64,000 nucleotides of DNA, from NCBI RefSeq assembly GCF_001552195.1, contig NZ_BCQS01000007.1, forward strand, positions 124,001 to 188,000, written 5' to 3'. The stretch is from Actinomadura latina NBRC 106108. Lineage in GTDB: Bacteria > Actinomycetota > Actinomycetes > Streptosporangiales > Streptosporangiaceae. Shown one piece after another: positions 24,464 through 33,122 of the stretch; within the stretch, counting starts at the first letter, position 1; each line of letters begins with the position of its first letter. Both the position numbers and the translations under genes were made by a program. The notes beneath the pieces are model-generated. The model was not told where the DNA came from. It saw nothing but the letters and a program-made list of their open reading frames with translations, and ran no database searches.

Positions 24464-25746
24464 GGCCGCAGATCCTCGCTGTCGGTGCGTTCGCCGTCGG
24501 GCGGTGTGGCGGCGCGGCCGGACCGCGTTCCGCGCTGCCAGGCGCCGAGGCCCGCGGCGGTCTCCCGGGCCGGGCGGGCCTGCGGCCCGGCGGCGGTGTC
24601 CGGCGTGCCGGCGCCGTCGCCGGACGGCTCGGCGGGACGTTCGGCCACGGCGGCGCGGCTCCGCTTGGGAAGCCCGCCGGACGTGGACGCGGCGCTCTCC
24701 GCCATGGCGGTTGTGGCCGCGGGTTCGGGCACGCGCTCGTCCGGGACGGCGGCCAGCAGCGCGCTCGGCACGAAGACCACGGCGCGCACGCCGCCGTAGG
24801 GGGACTGGCTGTCGACCGACACCCGGAACCCGTACCGGGCGGCGAGCACGCCCGCGACCGCGAACCCGACGCGGGGCGGGTCGCCGAGCCGGTGGATGTC
24901 CACGGACGCGTCGCCGGACAGCAGTTCGGCGGCGCGCTTGAGCTCGTCGGCGTCCATCGCGACGCCCGCGTCGTCGATGGTGATCGCGACGCCGTTGTGC
25001 GCGGAGCGGAAGTTGACCTCGACGGCGGTGTCGGGACGGGAGTGCCGGGCGGCGTTGTCCAGCAGCTCGGCGAGGGTGAGCACGACCGGCTCGACGGCGC
25101 GGCTCGTCACCGCGCTGTTCAGCGTCCCCTCCAGGTTGATCCGCAGGTAGTCGCGGATGCGGGAGGTGGCGCCGCGCACCACGTCCGTCAGCGACGACGC
25201 CGACCGCTGCTGCCCCGGCCACGACCCGCACAGCACGGCGGTGGCCTGGGCGCGCCGTCCGAGCTGGGCGTTCATGTGGTCGATGCGGAGGAGGCCCTCC
25301 AGCACGTCGGGGTCGTGGTGGCGTTCCTGCATGTGCGAGATGGCGAGCTGCTGCTCGTTCGCGAGGCTCTGCACCGCGCGCATCATCGCGCGCAGCGTCG
25401 ACTTCGCCGACCGGTCGGCGCGCTCCCGGACGCGCGTGGCGGACCCGGCGAACAGGTCCATCACGGTCTGCATGGCCTGGCCGTAGGCGGGGGCTTCGCG
25501 AGCGAGGTCGTGCAGCGGGCCGGTGACCCGCATGCCCGGGTTCGCGAGGGACTCCATCAGCTCGGGCAGCCGGACGTCCGCGAGGTGCCGCAGCTCCTTC
25601 TCGCGCAGGTCGAGGCCGCGTGCCAGCACGGCGTTCTGCGCGCGGAGCTCGGCCGTCGCCTGCCGCTGGCGCGCCAGCAGGACGCCGGCGGCGATGCCGG
25701 CGCCCGCCACGAGGACGAACGCCGCGGCCAAGAGGAATTGCTCCAT
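24460..25746 (-). CDS. cvnA: Conservon sensor histidine-kinase-like protein CvnA
   Basis: A 428-residue protein. One N-terminal membrane helix (FLLAAAFVLVAGAGIAAGVL, residues 4-23) is followed by a helical dimer region and a GHKL ATPase domain with LLDNAARHSRPDT (N-box) and ITIDDAGVAMDA, then an extended Pro/Ala-rich tail of about 90 residues. No clear phospho-acceptor H-box is visible, as is usual for conservon CvnA, so ATP-dependent signalling rather than classic phosphotransfer is inferred. ATG 25746 has GAGGA just upstream. It is the first gene of the cvn unit; the roughly 300-base region upstream should hold the promoter. Confidence 0.9.
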   Translation of the reverse strand: MEQFLLAAAFVLVAGAGIAAGVLLARQRQATAELRAQNAVLARGLDLREKELRHLADVRLPELMESLANPGMRVTGPLHDLAREAPAYGQAMQTVMDLFAGSATRVRERADRSAKSTLRAMMRAVQSLANEQQLAISHMQERHHDPDVLEGLLRIDHMNAQLGRRAQATAVLCGSWPGQQRSASSLTDVVRGATSRIRDYLRINLEGTLNSAVTSRAVEPVVLTLAELLDNAARHSRPDTAVEVNFRSAHNGVAITIDDAGVAMDADELKRAAELLSGDASVDIHRLGDPPRVGFAVAGVLAARYGFRVSVDSQSPYGGVRAVVFVPSALLAAVPDERVPEPAATTAMAESAASTSGGLPKRSRAAVAERPAEPSGDGAGTPDTAAGPQARPARETAAGLGAWQRGTRSGRAATPPDGERTDSEDLRP

Positions 25747-26043
25747 CAGATCCTCGGTGCAGGGTGTTACGGGCGAGGTGGACCGGCCGCACGGCCGGGG
25801 GTGGGGGAATGGCGCAGAACACGCCACAGAACCGGCACCGTAGGACGGTTCGCGGGGGCGCGCTTGTACTCGCGCGCAAGGAATTTGCCGGTGGGCGCAT
25901 CACAAGATCACCGACAGTCGGATTCGCGTTACTTTCCGCTTGATTCGCCTGATTTGGCGGCGGTGATCGTACTACGCTCGGGCCGCAAGCGATCAACGTG
26001 CCGGAGCGGGGCCGGCTCGGACGGACCGGCGGAAGGGCCTGCG

Positions 26044-26859
26044 GTGGACGACCTCGTCGGCGGGCCGGACGGCGCCTACCGGCTCGCCCTCTACGGGGCC
26101 GACCGCACCAGGCACCTCGCCGCCGAGCACGCCGCCGCCGGCGGCTACCGGTTCCTCATGCCGCTGCACGGCGAACTGCTCATGCTCCAGGACGGCCGGG
26201 AGTCGCGGCTGGGCCCGGGGACGGGCGGCCTCGTCCCGCCGGCCGCGCCGCTCCGGGTCGTCCAGCGGCGCCCCGCCCGCGCGTTGGTCATGACGATCCC
26301 GGCGCACGAGGTGGACGGGCGGCTGGACCTCCCGGCCCGGCGGCCGGTGACCGGCCTCGACCTGACCGCCGGCCTCGGCCGCGTCGTCGCCGACATGGTG
26401 CGGGCCGTGGGCGAGGAGCGCGGCACCCTTTCCGAGCCGCAGTTCGACGCCGCCTGCGACCGCATCACCGAACTGCTGTGCCTCATCGTCGCGGGGCGGG
26501 GCCGCCCACCCGCGCCCGGCCATCTCGCCGAGGTGGAGGCGGTCGTGCGCCGGTACGTCCGCGAGCACGCCGCCGAACCCGGCCTCACCGGCGCCGCGAT
26601 GGCGCAGGACCTCGGCTGGTCGCTGCGGCAGATCCAGCTCGCCCTGCAGCGGGCCGGGACGACGCCGCGCGAGCTGATCCGCGAGGAGCGGCTCCGGCTC
26701 GTCCGGGACCGGCTCCGCAACCCGCTCTACCGGCACGTCAGCATCACCGATCTCGCCCACGCGACCGGCTTCTCCTCGGCGAGCGCGCTCAGCCACGCGT
26801 TCCGGCGGCGCTTCGGGCTCAGCCCGCGCGAGCTGCGCCGCCGGGCCGCGCACCGCTGA
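26044..26859 (+). CDS. AraC-family transcriptional regulator
   Basis: A 271-residue regulator with an AraC-type cupin N-terminal half (GADRTRHLAAEHAAAGGYRF, LLMLQDGRESRLGPGTGGLV) and two C-terminal helix-turn-helix motifs: GAAMAQDLGWSLRQIQLALQ with TTPRELIREERL, and SITDLAHATGFSSASALSHA with RRFGLSPRELRRRA. GTG 26044 has GGAAGGG about seven bases upstream; the frame is open further upstream but lacks homology there. It is divergent from the conservon across about 300 bases of comparatively A/T-rich DNA and may control either neighbour. The effector is unknown. Confidence 0.87.
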   Translation: MDDLVGGPDGAYRLALYGADRTRHLAAEHAAAGGYRFLMPLHGELLMLQDGRESRLGPGTGGLVPPAAPLRVVQRRPARALVMTIPAHEVDGRLDLPARRPVTGLDLTAGLGRVVADMVRAVGEERGTLSEPQFDAACDRITELLCLIVAGRGRPPAPGHLAEVEAVVRRYVREHAAEPGLTGAAMAQDLGWSLRQIQLALQRAGTTPRELIREERLRLVRDRLRNPLYRHVSITDLAHATGFSSASALSHAFRRRFGLSPRELRRRAAHR

Positions 26860-26976
26860 TCCGGCCTGGCCCGCATTTCCACTCTGCCCGGACCGATCCG
26901 GCGTTACCATGCGGGCTCTCCCGGCGCCGTGCGACGGCCGCTCGTCCCCGGCGTATCCGGCTTTGTGCCGGGTGAC

Positions 26977-27750
26977 ATGGACAGGCCGCCGCCGGAGGCG
27001 TTCACTCATGCTGTGGACGCACCACTCGACCGCGCGCCCGCCGGCGCCACCGTCCCCTGGTCGGGGCTGAACTGCTCCGTCCTCTTCTGCGACGTCGCGG
27101 GCTTCGGCGACCCGTCCCGCGACGACGAGGACCGCCAGGTCGTCCGCGACGTCACCTACGGCATCCTGCTGGCGGCGCTGAAGGCGTCGGACGTCCCGGC
27201 CGCGGACGTCTACCGCGAGGACCGCGGCGACGGCGCCCTGGTGATCGTCTCACCGGCCGTCCCGACCGCGTCCCTGGTCGACCCGCTCGCCGGGCACCTG
27301 GCCGTCGCGCTCCGCCGGCACAACCACCGCGCGAGCGCCGCCGTCCGCGTCCAGCTCCGCGTCGCCCTGCACGTCGGCCCCGTCACCCCCGACGCCGAGG
27401 GCCTGAACGGCCAGGCCATCATCCAGACGGCCCGCCTCCTGGAGGCCCCCGTCCTCAAGACCGCCCTGGCCGACACCGGCGCCGACCTGGGCTTCATCGT
27501 CTCGCCGTTCGTCTACGACGCCTTCGTGACCCACCTGCACGGCCCGATGGACCCGCGAGACTTCGAACGCGTGACCCTCCAGGTCAAAGAGACCACCACC
27601 GAAGCCTGGATGTACCTGGCCGGCCGCGCGAACCCCCCGGCCCCGCGTTCACCCGACCCCGACGGCCCCCAGGGAACCACCGTCTTCAGCGGCGACGTCC
27701 ACGTCCGCGGCGACCTGGTCCTCGGCAACAAAATCACCCACGAACACTGA
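26977..27750 (+). CDS. Nucleotidyl-cyclase-like effector with C-terminal signalling motif
   Basis: A 257-residue protein. Residues 31-215 resemble a class III nucleotidyl cyclase domain: VLFCDVAGFGD (metal Asp39), DRGDGALVIVSP (about 82-93), LRVALHVGPV, and LNGQAIIQTARLLEAP with a potential transition-state Arg153. Not every catalytic residue is convincing, so activity is uncertain. After a Pro-rich linker the protein ends with VFSGDVHVRGDLVLGNK (236-252), which closely matches the first residues of the STAND protein encoded at 31680. The start ATG 26977 has no clear ribosome site; GTG 27013 is an alternative. Its last 102 bases overlap the convergent kinase-like gene. Confidence 0.65.
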   Translation: MDRPPPEAFTHAVDAPLDRAPAGATVPWSGLNCSVLFCDVAGFGDPSRDDEDRQVVRDVTYGILLAALKASDVPAADVYREDRGDGALVIVSPAVPTASLVDPLAGHLAVALRRHNHRASAAVRVQLRVALHVGPVTPDAEGLNGQAIIQTARLLEAPVLKTALADTGADLGFIVSPFVYDAFVTHLHGPMDPRDFERVTLQVKETTTEAWMYLAGRANPPAPRSPDPDGPQGTTVFSGDVHVRGDLVLGNKITHEH

Positions 27751-28773
27751 CGGCAGACCACCCCAGCGCTCCTCGACGCCGCGCACCAGCCGAGCCCACT
27801 TCTCCGGCGACCGCGAAACCGCCAAATTGCGAACCGCCGTGAACCGGAACAACCACCCCAGCGCCTCCGGCGTAAGCTCATGCTCGGTGTTTTCCTGATA
27901 AGCGGCGACAAACGCCTCTGTCAGGTCCCACCGCAGGCACATCGGTTGCAGATAGGCCAGATGCAGTCCGGCGAGCGCGACGTCATACCACTGGACATCC
28001 CAATGCGCCCGGTCCCAGTCGACGATTTCGGTGACCACGCCATCTCTGACGAGCAGATTCTCAGTCCGCAGATCATGGTGAGTGAGTCCCTTGGGGCCTA
28101 AGTACAACCCGACTCGCTCTGCGCTGAGCCGGGCGAGCCCCGCGTTCACCGTCTTGACGTGGGCCGGAGTGCGTCCCCTGGACACCATGTTCGCAATGAG
28201 TGGATCGGCTTGACCAAGGACGCGAGCCATCGGCCAGTCGTAAGCGTGAAGATCGGATTCCGATGCGTCCAGTGCCGCCCGGTCGATGACGTCCGCACTC
28301 CGGTGCACCAGTGCGAGTTTTCGCGCGGCGTCCTCCACCAGTGAGGTCGCCAGCCAGTCGGGAGCCGGGTCGTGCTCGGCATAGGAGCGCACGAACCAGC
28401 GGTTACGTAAGCCCGTCACCCAGGAATCGCCGTTCCGTGTCTCAACCGATGATCTCACTACGGACCCTGCGGCCGTAGCGGTAATTGCCTGCATAATGGC
28501 GAATTGCCACGAGAAAGGGACGCGCCCCGATTCCTTGCGCACCTTCGATATCAGGTACGTTCGGTCATCGTGCCTGTACGTATAGTGCAGGCTGTAGTGG
28601 CGACGCGGGGTGCCCAGGAACGTCGGCCGGCGGTGGCCGTAATGCCATCTGAGAATCTCACGACATGTGAGAAAACGGTCATTCGGGAGCAAGTCACGTC
28701 CCTGGGTGAAGAACCGGGCCTCACTTAGGCCCCAGAGTGCAAATTGCACCACAGAAGAGTGACCGAAACCCAT
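27649..28773 (-). CDS. Aminoglycoside-phosphotransferase-like kinase (APH fold)
   Basis: A 374-residue protein with the Brenner motif THHDLRTENLL (catalytic Asp) and the metal-binding IVDWDRAHWDVQWYD segment of the APH/choline-kinase fold. The Gly-rich N-terminal lobe is degenerate (FLGTPRRHYSLHYTYRHDDR), so substrate and activity are uncertain. The region 28100-28770 has clearly lower GC and more A/T-ending codons than its neighbours, which suggests later acquisition. The last 30 or so residues are encoded opposite the cyclase-like gene's tail. It is 126 bases downstream of the STAND gene on the same strand and likely belongs to the same unit. Confidence 0.72.
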   Translation of the reverse strand: MGFGHSSVVQFALWGLSEARFFTQGRDLLPNDRFLTCREILRWHYGHRRPTFLGTPRRHYSLHYTYRHDDRTYLISKVRKESGRVPFSWQFAIMQAITATAAGSVVRSSVETRNGDSWVTGLRNRWFVRSYAEHDPAPDWLATSLVEDAARKLALVHRSADVIDRAALDASESDLHAYDWPMARVLGQADPLIANMVSRGRTPAHVKTVNAGLARLSAERVGLYLGPKGLTHHDLRTENLLVRDGVVTEIVDWDRAHWDVQWYDVALAGLHLAYLQPMCLRWDLTEAFVAAYQENTEHELTPEALGWLFRFTAVRNLAVSRSPEKWARLVRGVEERWGGLPSVFVGDFVAEDQVAADVDVAAEDGGSLGAVGVG

Positions 28774-28899
28774 GAATGCAGAATCAACACTGAGTTGGGG
28801 GCGGATTTTGGTGGCGGTCGCAGCAACGTCTCCTGCTCCGCGTCGGCGGGCCGGCCTCGCCGCAGATCGAACGTGCCTGTGCGGTAGTGGTGCGCGGAG

Positions 28900-31680
28900 T
28901 CAGGGTGTGCCGAGGAGGTGCTTGAGCTGCCGGTCGAGAGAGTCCGCCTTGGTGCGGGCGGCCGAGGCCGCGGCCGGATCGGCCAGGACGTCGCATACCC
29001 GCGCGAGCACGCGGAGCGCCTTGATCTCCTCGTGCTGCACACCGATCTGCGCGGCCAGATCGCGCGCCATGCGCACACGGACCATGGCGTCGGCGGGGCG
29101 GTGCAAGAGGAGGAGGATCTCGCCCAGGTTGCGCAGGGTGACGACCTTTCCGTAACTGTGGCCGACGTCCTCTTCCAGGCTCAGGCCCCTCTCCGCCGTG
29201 CGTAAGGCCTTCTCCGCCAGCCCCGCCCGGAGGTACACCTTGCTCAGCAGGTCGAGGGAGCCGGCGATGCCGCGCTTGTCGTTGATCATGTGGCACAGGC
29301 GGAGTGATCGCTTGGCCGCCTGCCGGGCCAGGCCGAGCCGCCCGGCATTGAGTTCGATGAGGCCGAGGGCGTTCAGGGTGTTCGCCTCGCCGTGCCGGTC
29401 GCCGATGGACCGGCGGATGATCAGCGAGCGGTTCGCGTCCTCCCTGGCCCGTTCGTAGACGCCCATCCGCCGGTAGCAGCGGCTGATGCTGTCCAGTGCC
29501 TCCGCCTCGCCGTGCCGGTCGCGCAACTCCTGAAGGATGTCCAGCGCTTCGAGTCCGGCCTTGACCGCCTCCTCGAACCAGCCGAGCCGCCGCCTGATCG
29601 TGGAGAGGTACACCAGGGCGTGGCCCTCGCCTTGCCGGTCAGTGATCTTGCGGCGGATCCTGAGCGCCTCCTCCGCGTATGCGCGGGCCTTGAGGTGGCG
29701 GCCGATCCGCATGTAGAGGAAGCCGAGGAACGCGAGCGTCTCGCCCTCGCCGTGACGGTCGCCGATCTCCCTGCGGATCTTCAGCGCCTGCTCGGTGGAG
29801 TCCTGGGATTCCCTCATCCGTCCCCAGCCGTAGTAGATCCGCGCCATGTTGTCGAGGGTCTCGGCCTCACCACGGAGGTCCTCGATCTCCTTGCGGATCT
29901 CCAGGGCGTCGGCGGCGCACTCGTACGCCCGGTCGTACTTGCTGAGGCCCTGGTAGCCGCGCGCGAGGGTGTCGAGCGTGGTCGCCTCGGCGTGCCGGTC
30001 GCTGATCTCGCGGCGGATGTCGAGCGCCTGCTTGCCCAGGTCCAGGGCCATCCGGTAGTCGCTGAGCTGGAGATGCGTCCGGGCCATGTTGTCCAGGACG
30101 GCCGCCTCCCCGTAGCGGTCCTCCATCTGGACGCTTAACTGGAGCGCCGTCGCCGCTTCGAGCAGTGCCTCCTGGGTCTGGCCTAGCTCGCGGTAGATGA
30201 CGGAGATGTGGTGGTGCATGAAGAAGCGGGCCAGGGGGTTGGAGACGCGCTGCGCCGCCTCCAGGCCGAAGCGGTGCACCTCCAGGTTCTCGTGGCAGTA
30301 GCGGCGGAGTTCGAAGAAGTCGTAGACGGCGTCGGACAGCTCCCAGGTGAGCTGGTCCCAGTGCAGGCGGGCGACCTGCCGGACGAGTTCGGTGAGGTTC
30401 TGCTGCTCGGCGGCGAACCATTCGAGGTGGCGGGCCCGCTCGGCGGGGTCGGGGTCGACCGGTGGCGCGGTCAGCTCCTGGCGGATCGTCCGGCGGTAGC
30501 GGTCGAGGAACCGTCCCGCCTGCTGCGCGGTGGTGAGGTACCACATCGAGAGGCGCTGGACGGCGGCGGTGCGGACGACGTTCGAGTCTTCCTTCAGCGC
30601 CCGGCCCTGCGCGTATTCGCGGAGCAGTTCGTGCAGGTGGTAGCGGTCGCCGCCGATCGCCTGGACGAGCCCGGCGGTCTCCAGGTCGTCCAGGAGGCGC
30701 CGGGCGGCCTCCGGCGTCGTCCCGAGGAGCGCCCCCACGGCCGCGGGGGCGACGTTCGATCCCTCGAAGAGCCCGAGGAGCCGGAACGCGCGCCGCCTTT
30801 CCGGTGCGAGGGTCCGGTAGGACAGGTCGAATGCCGCGCCGACGGCCTCGCCGGGATCCTCGCCCGCCGCCAGCGTCGCCAGCCGGTCGCCCTCGGCGAG
30901 CGCGTTCACGGTGTCGGCCACCGACTGGTGGGGACGTGTGGCGAGGTTCGCGGCGGCCACGCGCAGCGCCAGCGGGAGCCGAGCGCACATCTGCACGAGT
31001 TCGGCGGTGGCGGCGGGTTCGCGCTGCGTCCGTTCCCGTCCCGCGACCTCGCCGACCAGGTCGCGCGCCTCACCCGGGGACAGCAGGTCGAGCGCCATCG
31101 CACGGGCGCCCCATCTCGCGACGAGTGCGGTGAGCTTGCGGCGGGCCGTGACGACGACCACGCAGGACGAGGTTCCGGGCAGCAGCGGGTACACCTGCTG
31201 GGCGGACGCGGCGTCGTCCAGCACGATGAGGACGCGTTCGCCGGCGAGCCGGGAGCGGTAGAGCGCGGCGAGTTCGTCCTCTTCGACCGGCAGCCGGCTG
31301 GACGGAACCCGCAGCGTGCGCAGCGCCTGGCCGAGCGCCTCGCGCGGGGAGATCGGACCCCTTTTCGAGTAGCCGCGCAGATCGAGGAACAACTGGCCGT
31401 CGGGGAAGTGGTCCGCCACAAGGTGCGCCCAGTGCACCGCCAGGGCGGTCTTCCCGATGCCCGGCATCCCGGTCAGCGTGATGATCGCCGGCGCCGGGCC
31501 CTCGCCCGCGACCAGGGCGTCGAGCCGGTCGAGGACGTCTCGCCGTCCCGTGAAGCCGGGAACGTCCAGGGGAAGCTGCCGGGGAGGGGACTCCGCCTCC
31601 TGCGGCGGCGCCAGGTGAACGTGCTTGTCGCCGGAGACCAGGTCCCCGTTGGCATTCACTTCGCCGAACAAGGTCGTCAT
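28900..31680 (-). CDS. STAND NTPase: NB-ARC domain with ten 40-residue TPRs
   Basis: A 926-residue NLR-like protein. Residues 4-20 (LFGEVNANGDLVSGDKH) form an N-terminal motif shared with the cyclase-like protein. The NB-ARC part (about 40-330) has GFTGRRDVLDRL, Walker A GMPGIGKT (71-78), Walker B VLIVLDD (150-156), the RLPLALRVAAANL GxP-like region and an arm/winged-helix segment. Residues about 522-921 contain ten TPR units of exactly 40 residues, many with DRHGEAxTLxxL. Such proteins oligomerise on ligand sensing and recruit an effector. ATG 31680 is chosen because it opens the motif; the frame is open upstream but has no homology. Confidence 0.88.
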   Translation of the reverse strand: MTTLFGEVNANGDLVSGDKHVHLAPPQEAESPPRQLPLDVPGFTGRRDVLDRLDALVAGEGPAPAIITLTGMPGIGKTALAVHWAHLVADHFPDGQLFLDLRGYSKRGPISPREALGQALRTLRVPSSRLPVEEDELAALYRSRLAGERVLIVLDDAASAQQVYPLLPGTSSCVVVVTARRKLTALVARWGARAMALDLLSPGEARDLVGEVAGRERTQREPAATAELVQMCARLPLALRVAAANLATRPHQSVADTVNALAEGDRLATLAAGEDPGEAVGAAFDLSYRTLAPERRRAFRLLGLFEGSNVAPAAVGALLGTTPEAARRLLDDLETAGLVQAIGGDRYHLHELLREYAQGRALKEDSNVVRTAAVQRLSMWYLTTAQQAGRFLDRYRRTIRQELTAPPVDPDPAERARHLEWFAAEQQNLTELVRQVARLHWDQLTWELSDAVYDFFELRRYCHENLEVHRFGLEAAQRVSNPLARFFMHHHISVIYRELGQTQEALLEAATALQLSVQMEDRYGEAAVLDNMARTHLQLSDYRMALDLGKQALDIRREISDRHAEATTLDTLARGYQGLSKYDRAYECAADALEIRKEIEDLRGEAETLDNMARIYYGWGRMRESQDSTEQALKIRREIGDRHGEGETLAFLGFLYMRIGRHLKARAYAEEALRIRRKITDRQGEGHALVYLSTIRRRLGWFEEAVKAGLEALDILQELRDRHGEAEALDSISRCYRRMGVYERAREDANRSLIIRRSIGDRHGEANTLNALGLIELNAGRLGLARQAAKRSLRLCHMINDKRGIAGSLDLLSKVYLRAGLAEKALRTAERGLSLEEDVGHSYGKVVTLRNLGEILLLLHRPADAMVRVRMARDLAAQIGVQHEEIKALRVLARVCDVLADPAAASAARTKADSLDRQLKHLLGTP

Positions 31681-31803
31681 GCGGGCCCCCCGCGGTTGGC
31701 TCGACCCGAAACTCACGGTAACGCGCGGCGCATCAGGACAATATGGACAAATACACAAATGGCGGGTACCGGCCGCCGGGGGTGGGGGAAGTACGGTGCG
31801 GTT

Positions 31804-33060
31804 GTGGATCAGGGTGAGGGCTTGCGTTTCAGCAACTGGGCCGGGAACGTCGCCTATGGGGCCGTCCGGGTGCATCGGCCCGAGTCGGTGGACGAGTTGC
31901 GGCGTGTCGTTGCGGGCGGCCGGCGGGTGCGGGCGCTCGGCAGCGGGCACTCGTTCAGCCTTGTCGCCGACACCACCGGCGATCTCGTCCGGCTGGACGG
32001 GCTGCCGCCCTTGGTGGAGATCGACGCGGCGCGGTCGAGCGCGACCGTGGCCGCCGGGATGCGGTACGCGGACGTCGCCGTGGAGCTGCATCGGAACGGG
32101 TTCGCACTGCCGAACATGGCGTCGCTGCCGCACATCTCGGTCGCCGGGTCGTGCGCCACGGGGACCCACGGGTCGGGGGACGGGCAGCGGTGCCTGTCCA
32201 CGTCCGTCAGCGGGCTCGAACTCGTCGGCCCGGACGGCGACCAGGTCGAGTTCCGGCGGGGCGACGACGGCTTCGACGGCGCGGTCGTCGCGCTCGGGGC
32301 GCTGGGCGTCGTCACGAGCCTGACGCTGGACGTCGAGCCCGCGTTCGAGGTGGCGCAGAGCGTCCGGCTCGGTGTCGCGCTCGATGATGTGGCGGCCGGT
32401 TTCGCTGAGATCTTCGGCGCCGCCTACAGCGTCAGCGCGTTCACCGACTGGCGCAGCGGCGAGGCCGCCGTGTGGCTCAAGTGCCGCGGCGATGGGCCCG
32501 CGCCGGTTTGGGACGGCGGGAGGGCGGCGCCGGAGGCGGTGCATCCCGTGCCGGGCATGGACCCCGCCTTCTGCACCGTGCAGCTGGGGAGCCCCGGTCC
32601 GTGGCATGAGCGCCTTCCCCACTTCCGTCCGGAGCTGACGCCGAGCGCCGGCCAGGAGTTGCAGTCCGAGTGGTTCCTGCCCCGGGAGGCGGCGGCCGAG
32701 GCGATCGCGGAGGTCCGGGGGCTCGCCGGGCTGGTCGCGCCGGTGCTGCACATCTCCGAGATCCGGACCGTCCGCGGCGACGATCTGTGGCTGAGCCCGG
32801 CCCACGGACGGGACTCGGTGACCCTGCACTTCACGTGGCACGACGACCCGGAGGGGGTGCTGCCCGTGGTCGCCGAGCTGCAGGATCGGCTCCTCCCGCT
32901 GGGCGCCCGCCCGCACTGGGGAAAGCTCAGCACCACGCCCGCCCCGGAGGTCATCGCCGGCTACGAGTGCGCCCCCGACTTCGCCCGGCTGGCACGCGAG
33001 CTTGATCCTGACGGGAAGTTCGGCAACTCGTTCGTGGACGCGCTCTTCCCCCGCGGCTGA
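31804..33060 (+). CDS. FAD-linked oxidase (alditol/xylitol oxidase-like)
   Basis: A 418-residue VAO-family flavoprotein. The N-terminal PCMH-type FAD domain has RALGSGHSFS, whose His is the expected covalent FAD attachment, and SLPHISVAGSCATGTHGSG. The C-terminal end FGNSFVDALFP and HWGKLSTT match the ALO/alditol oxidase branch. These soluble enzymes oxidise terminal alcohols of polyols with O2 and release H2O2. GTG 31804 (VDQGEGLRFSNWAGN) is chosen because homologous proteins begin at this WAGN block; an upstream ATG at 31758 would add 15 residues. It is divergent from the STAND gene. Confidence 0.87.
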   Translation: MDQGEGLRFSNWAGNVAYGAVRVHRPESVDELRRVVAGGRRVRALGSGHSFSLVADTTGDLVRLDGLPPLVEIDAARSSATVAAGMRYADVAVELHRNGFALPNMASLPHISVAGSCATGTHGSGDGQRCLSTSVSGLELVGPDGDQVEFRRGDDGFDGAVVALGALGVVTSLTLDVEPAFEVAQSVRLGVALDDVAAGFAEIFGAAYSVSAFTDWRSGEAAVWLKCRGDGPAPVWDGGRAAPEAVHPVPGMDPAFCTVQLGSPGPWHERLPHFRPELTPSAGQELQSEWFLPREAAAEAIAEVRGLAGLVAPVLHISEIRTVRGDDLWLSPAHGRDSVTLHFTWHDDPEGVLPVVAELQDRLLPLGARPHWGKLSTTPAPEVIAGYECAPDFARLARELDPDGKFGNSFVDALFPRG

Positions 33061-33122
33061 CCGCCCGGGGCGAAAGAGGCCGCCGCCTGCCCCTTGGCGG
33101 GCGGGTGCATGGACGGGCCGGG

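Noticed and set aside
24003..26043. Extended upstream start for the AraC regulator running through the conservon region
   Set aside because: The open frame upstream of 26044 is antisense to cvnA-cvnC and has no AraC homology; GTG 26044 with its ribosome site is the credible start.
31681..32916. N-terminal extension of the STAND protein frame
   Set aside because: The frame stays open upstream of 31680 but is antisense to the FAD oxidase gene; the conserved motif and the ATG at 31680 define the start.
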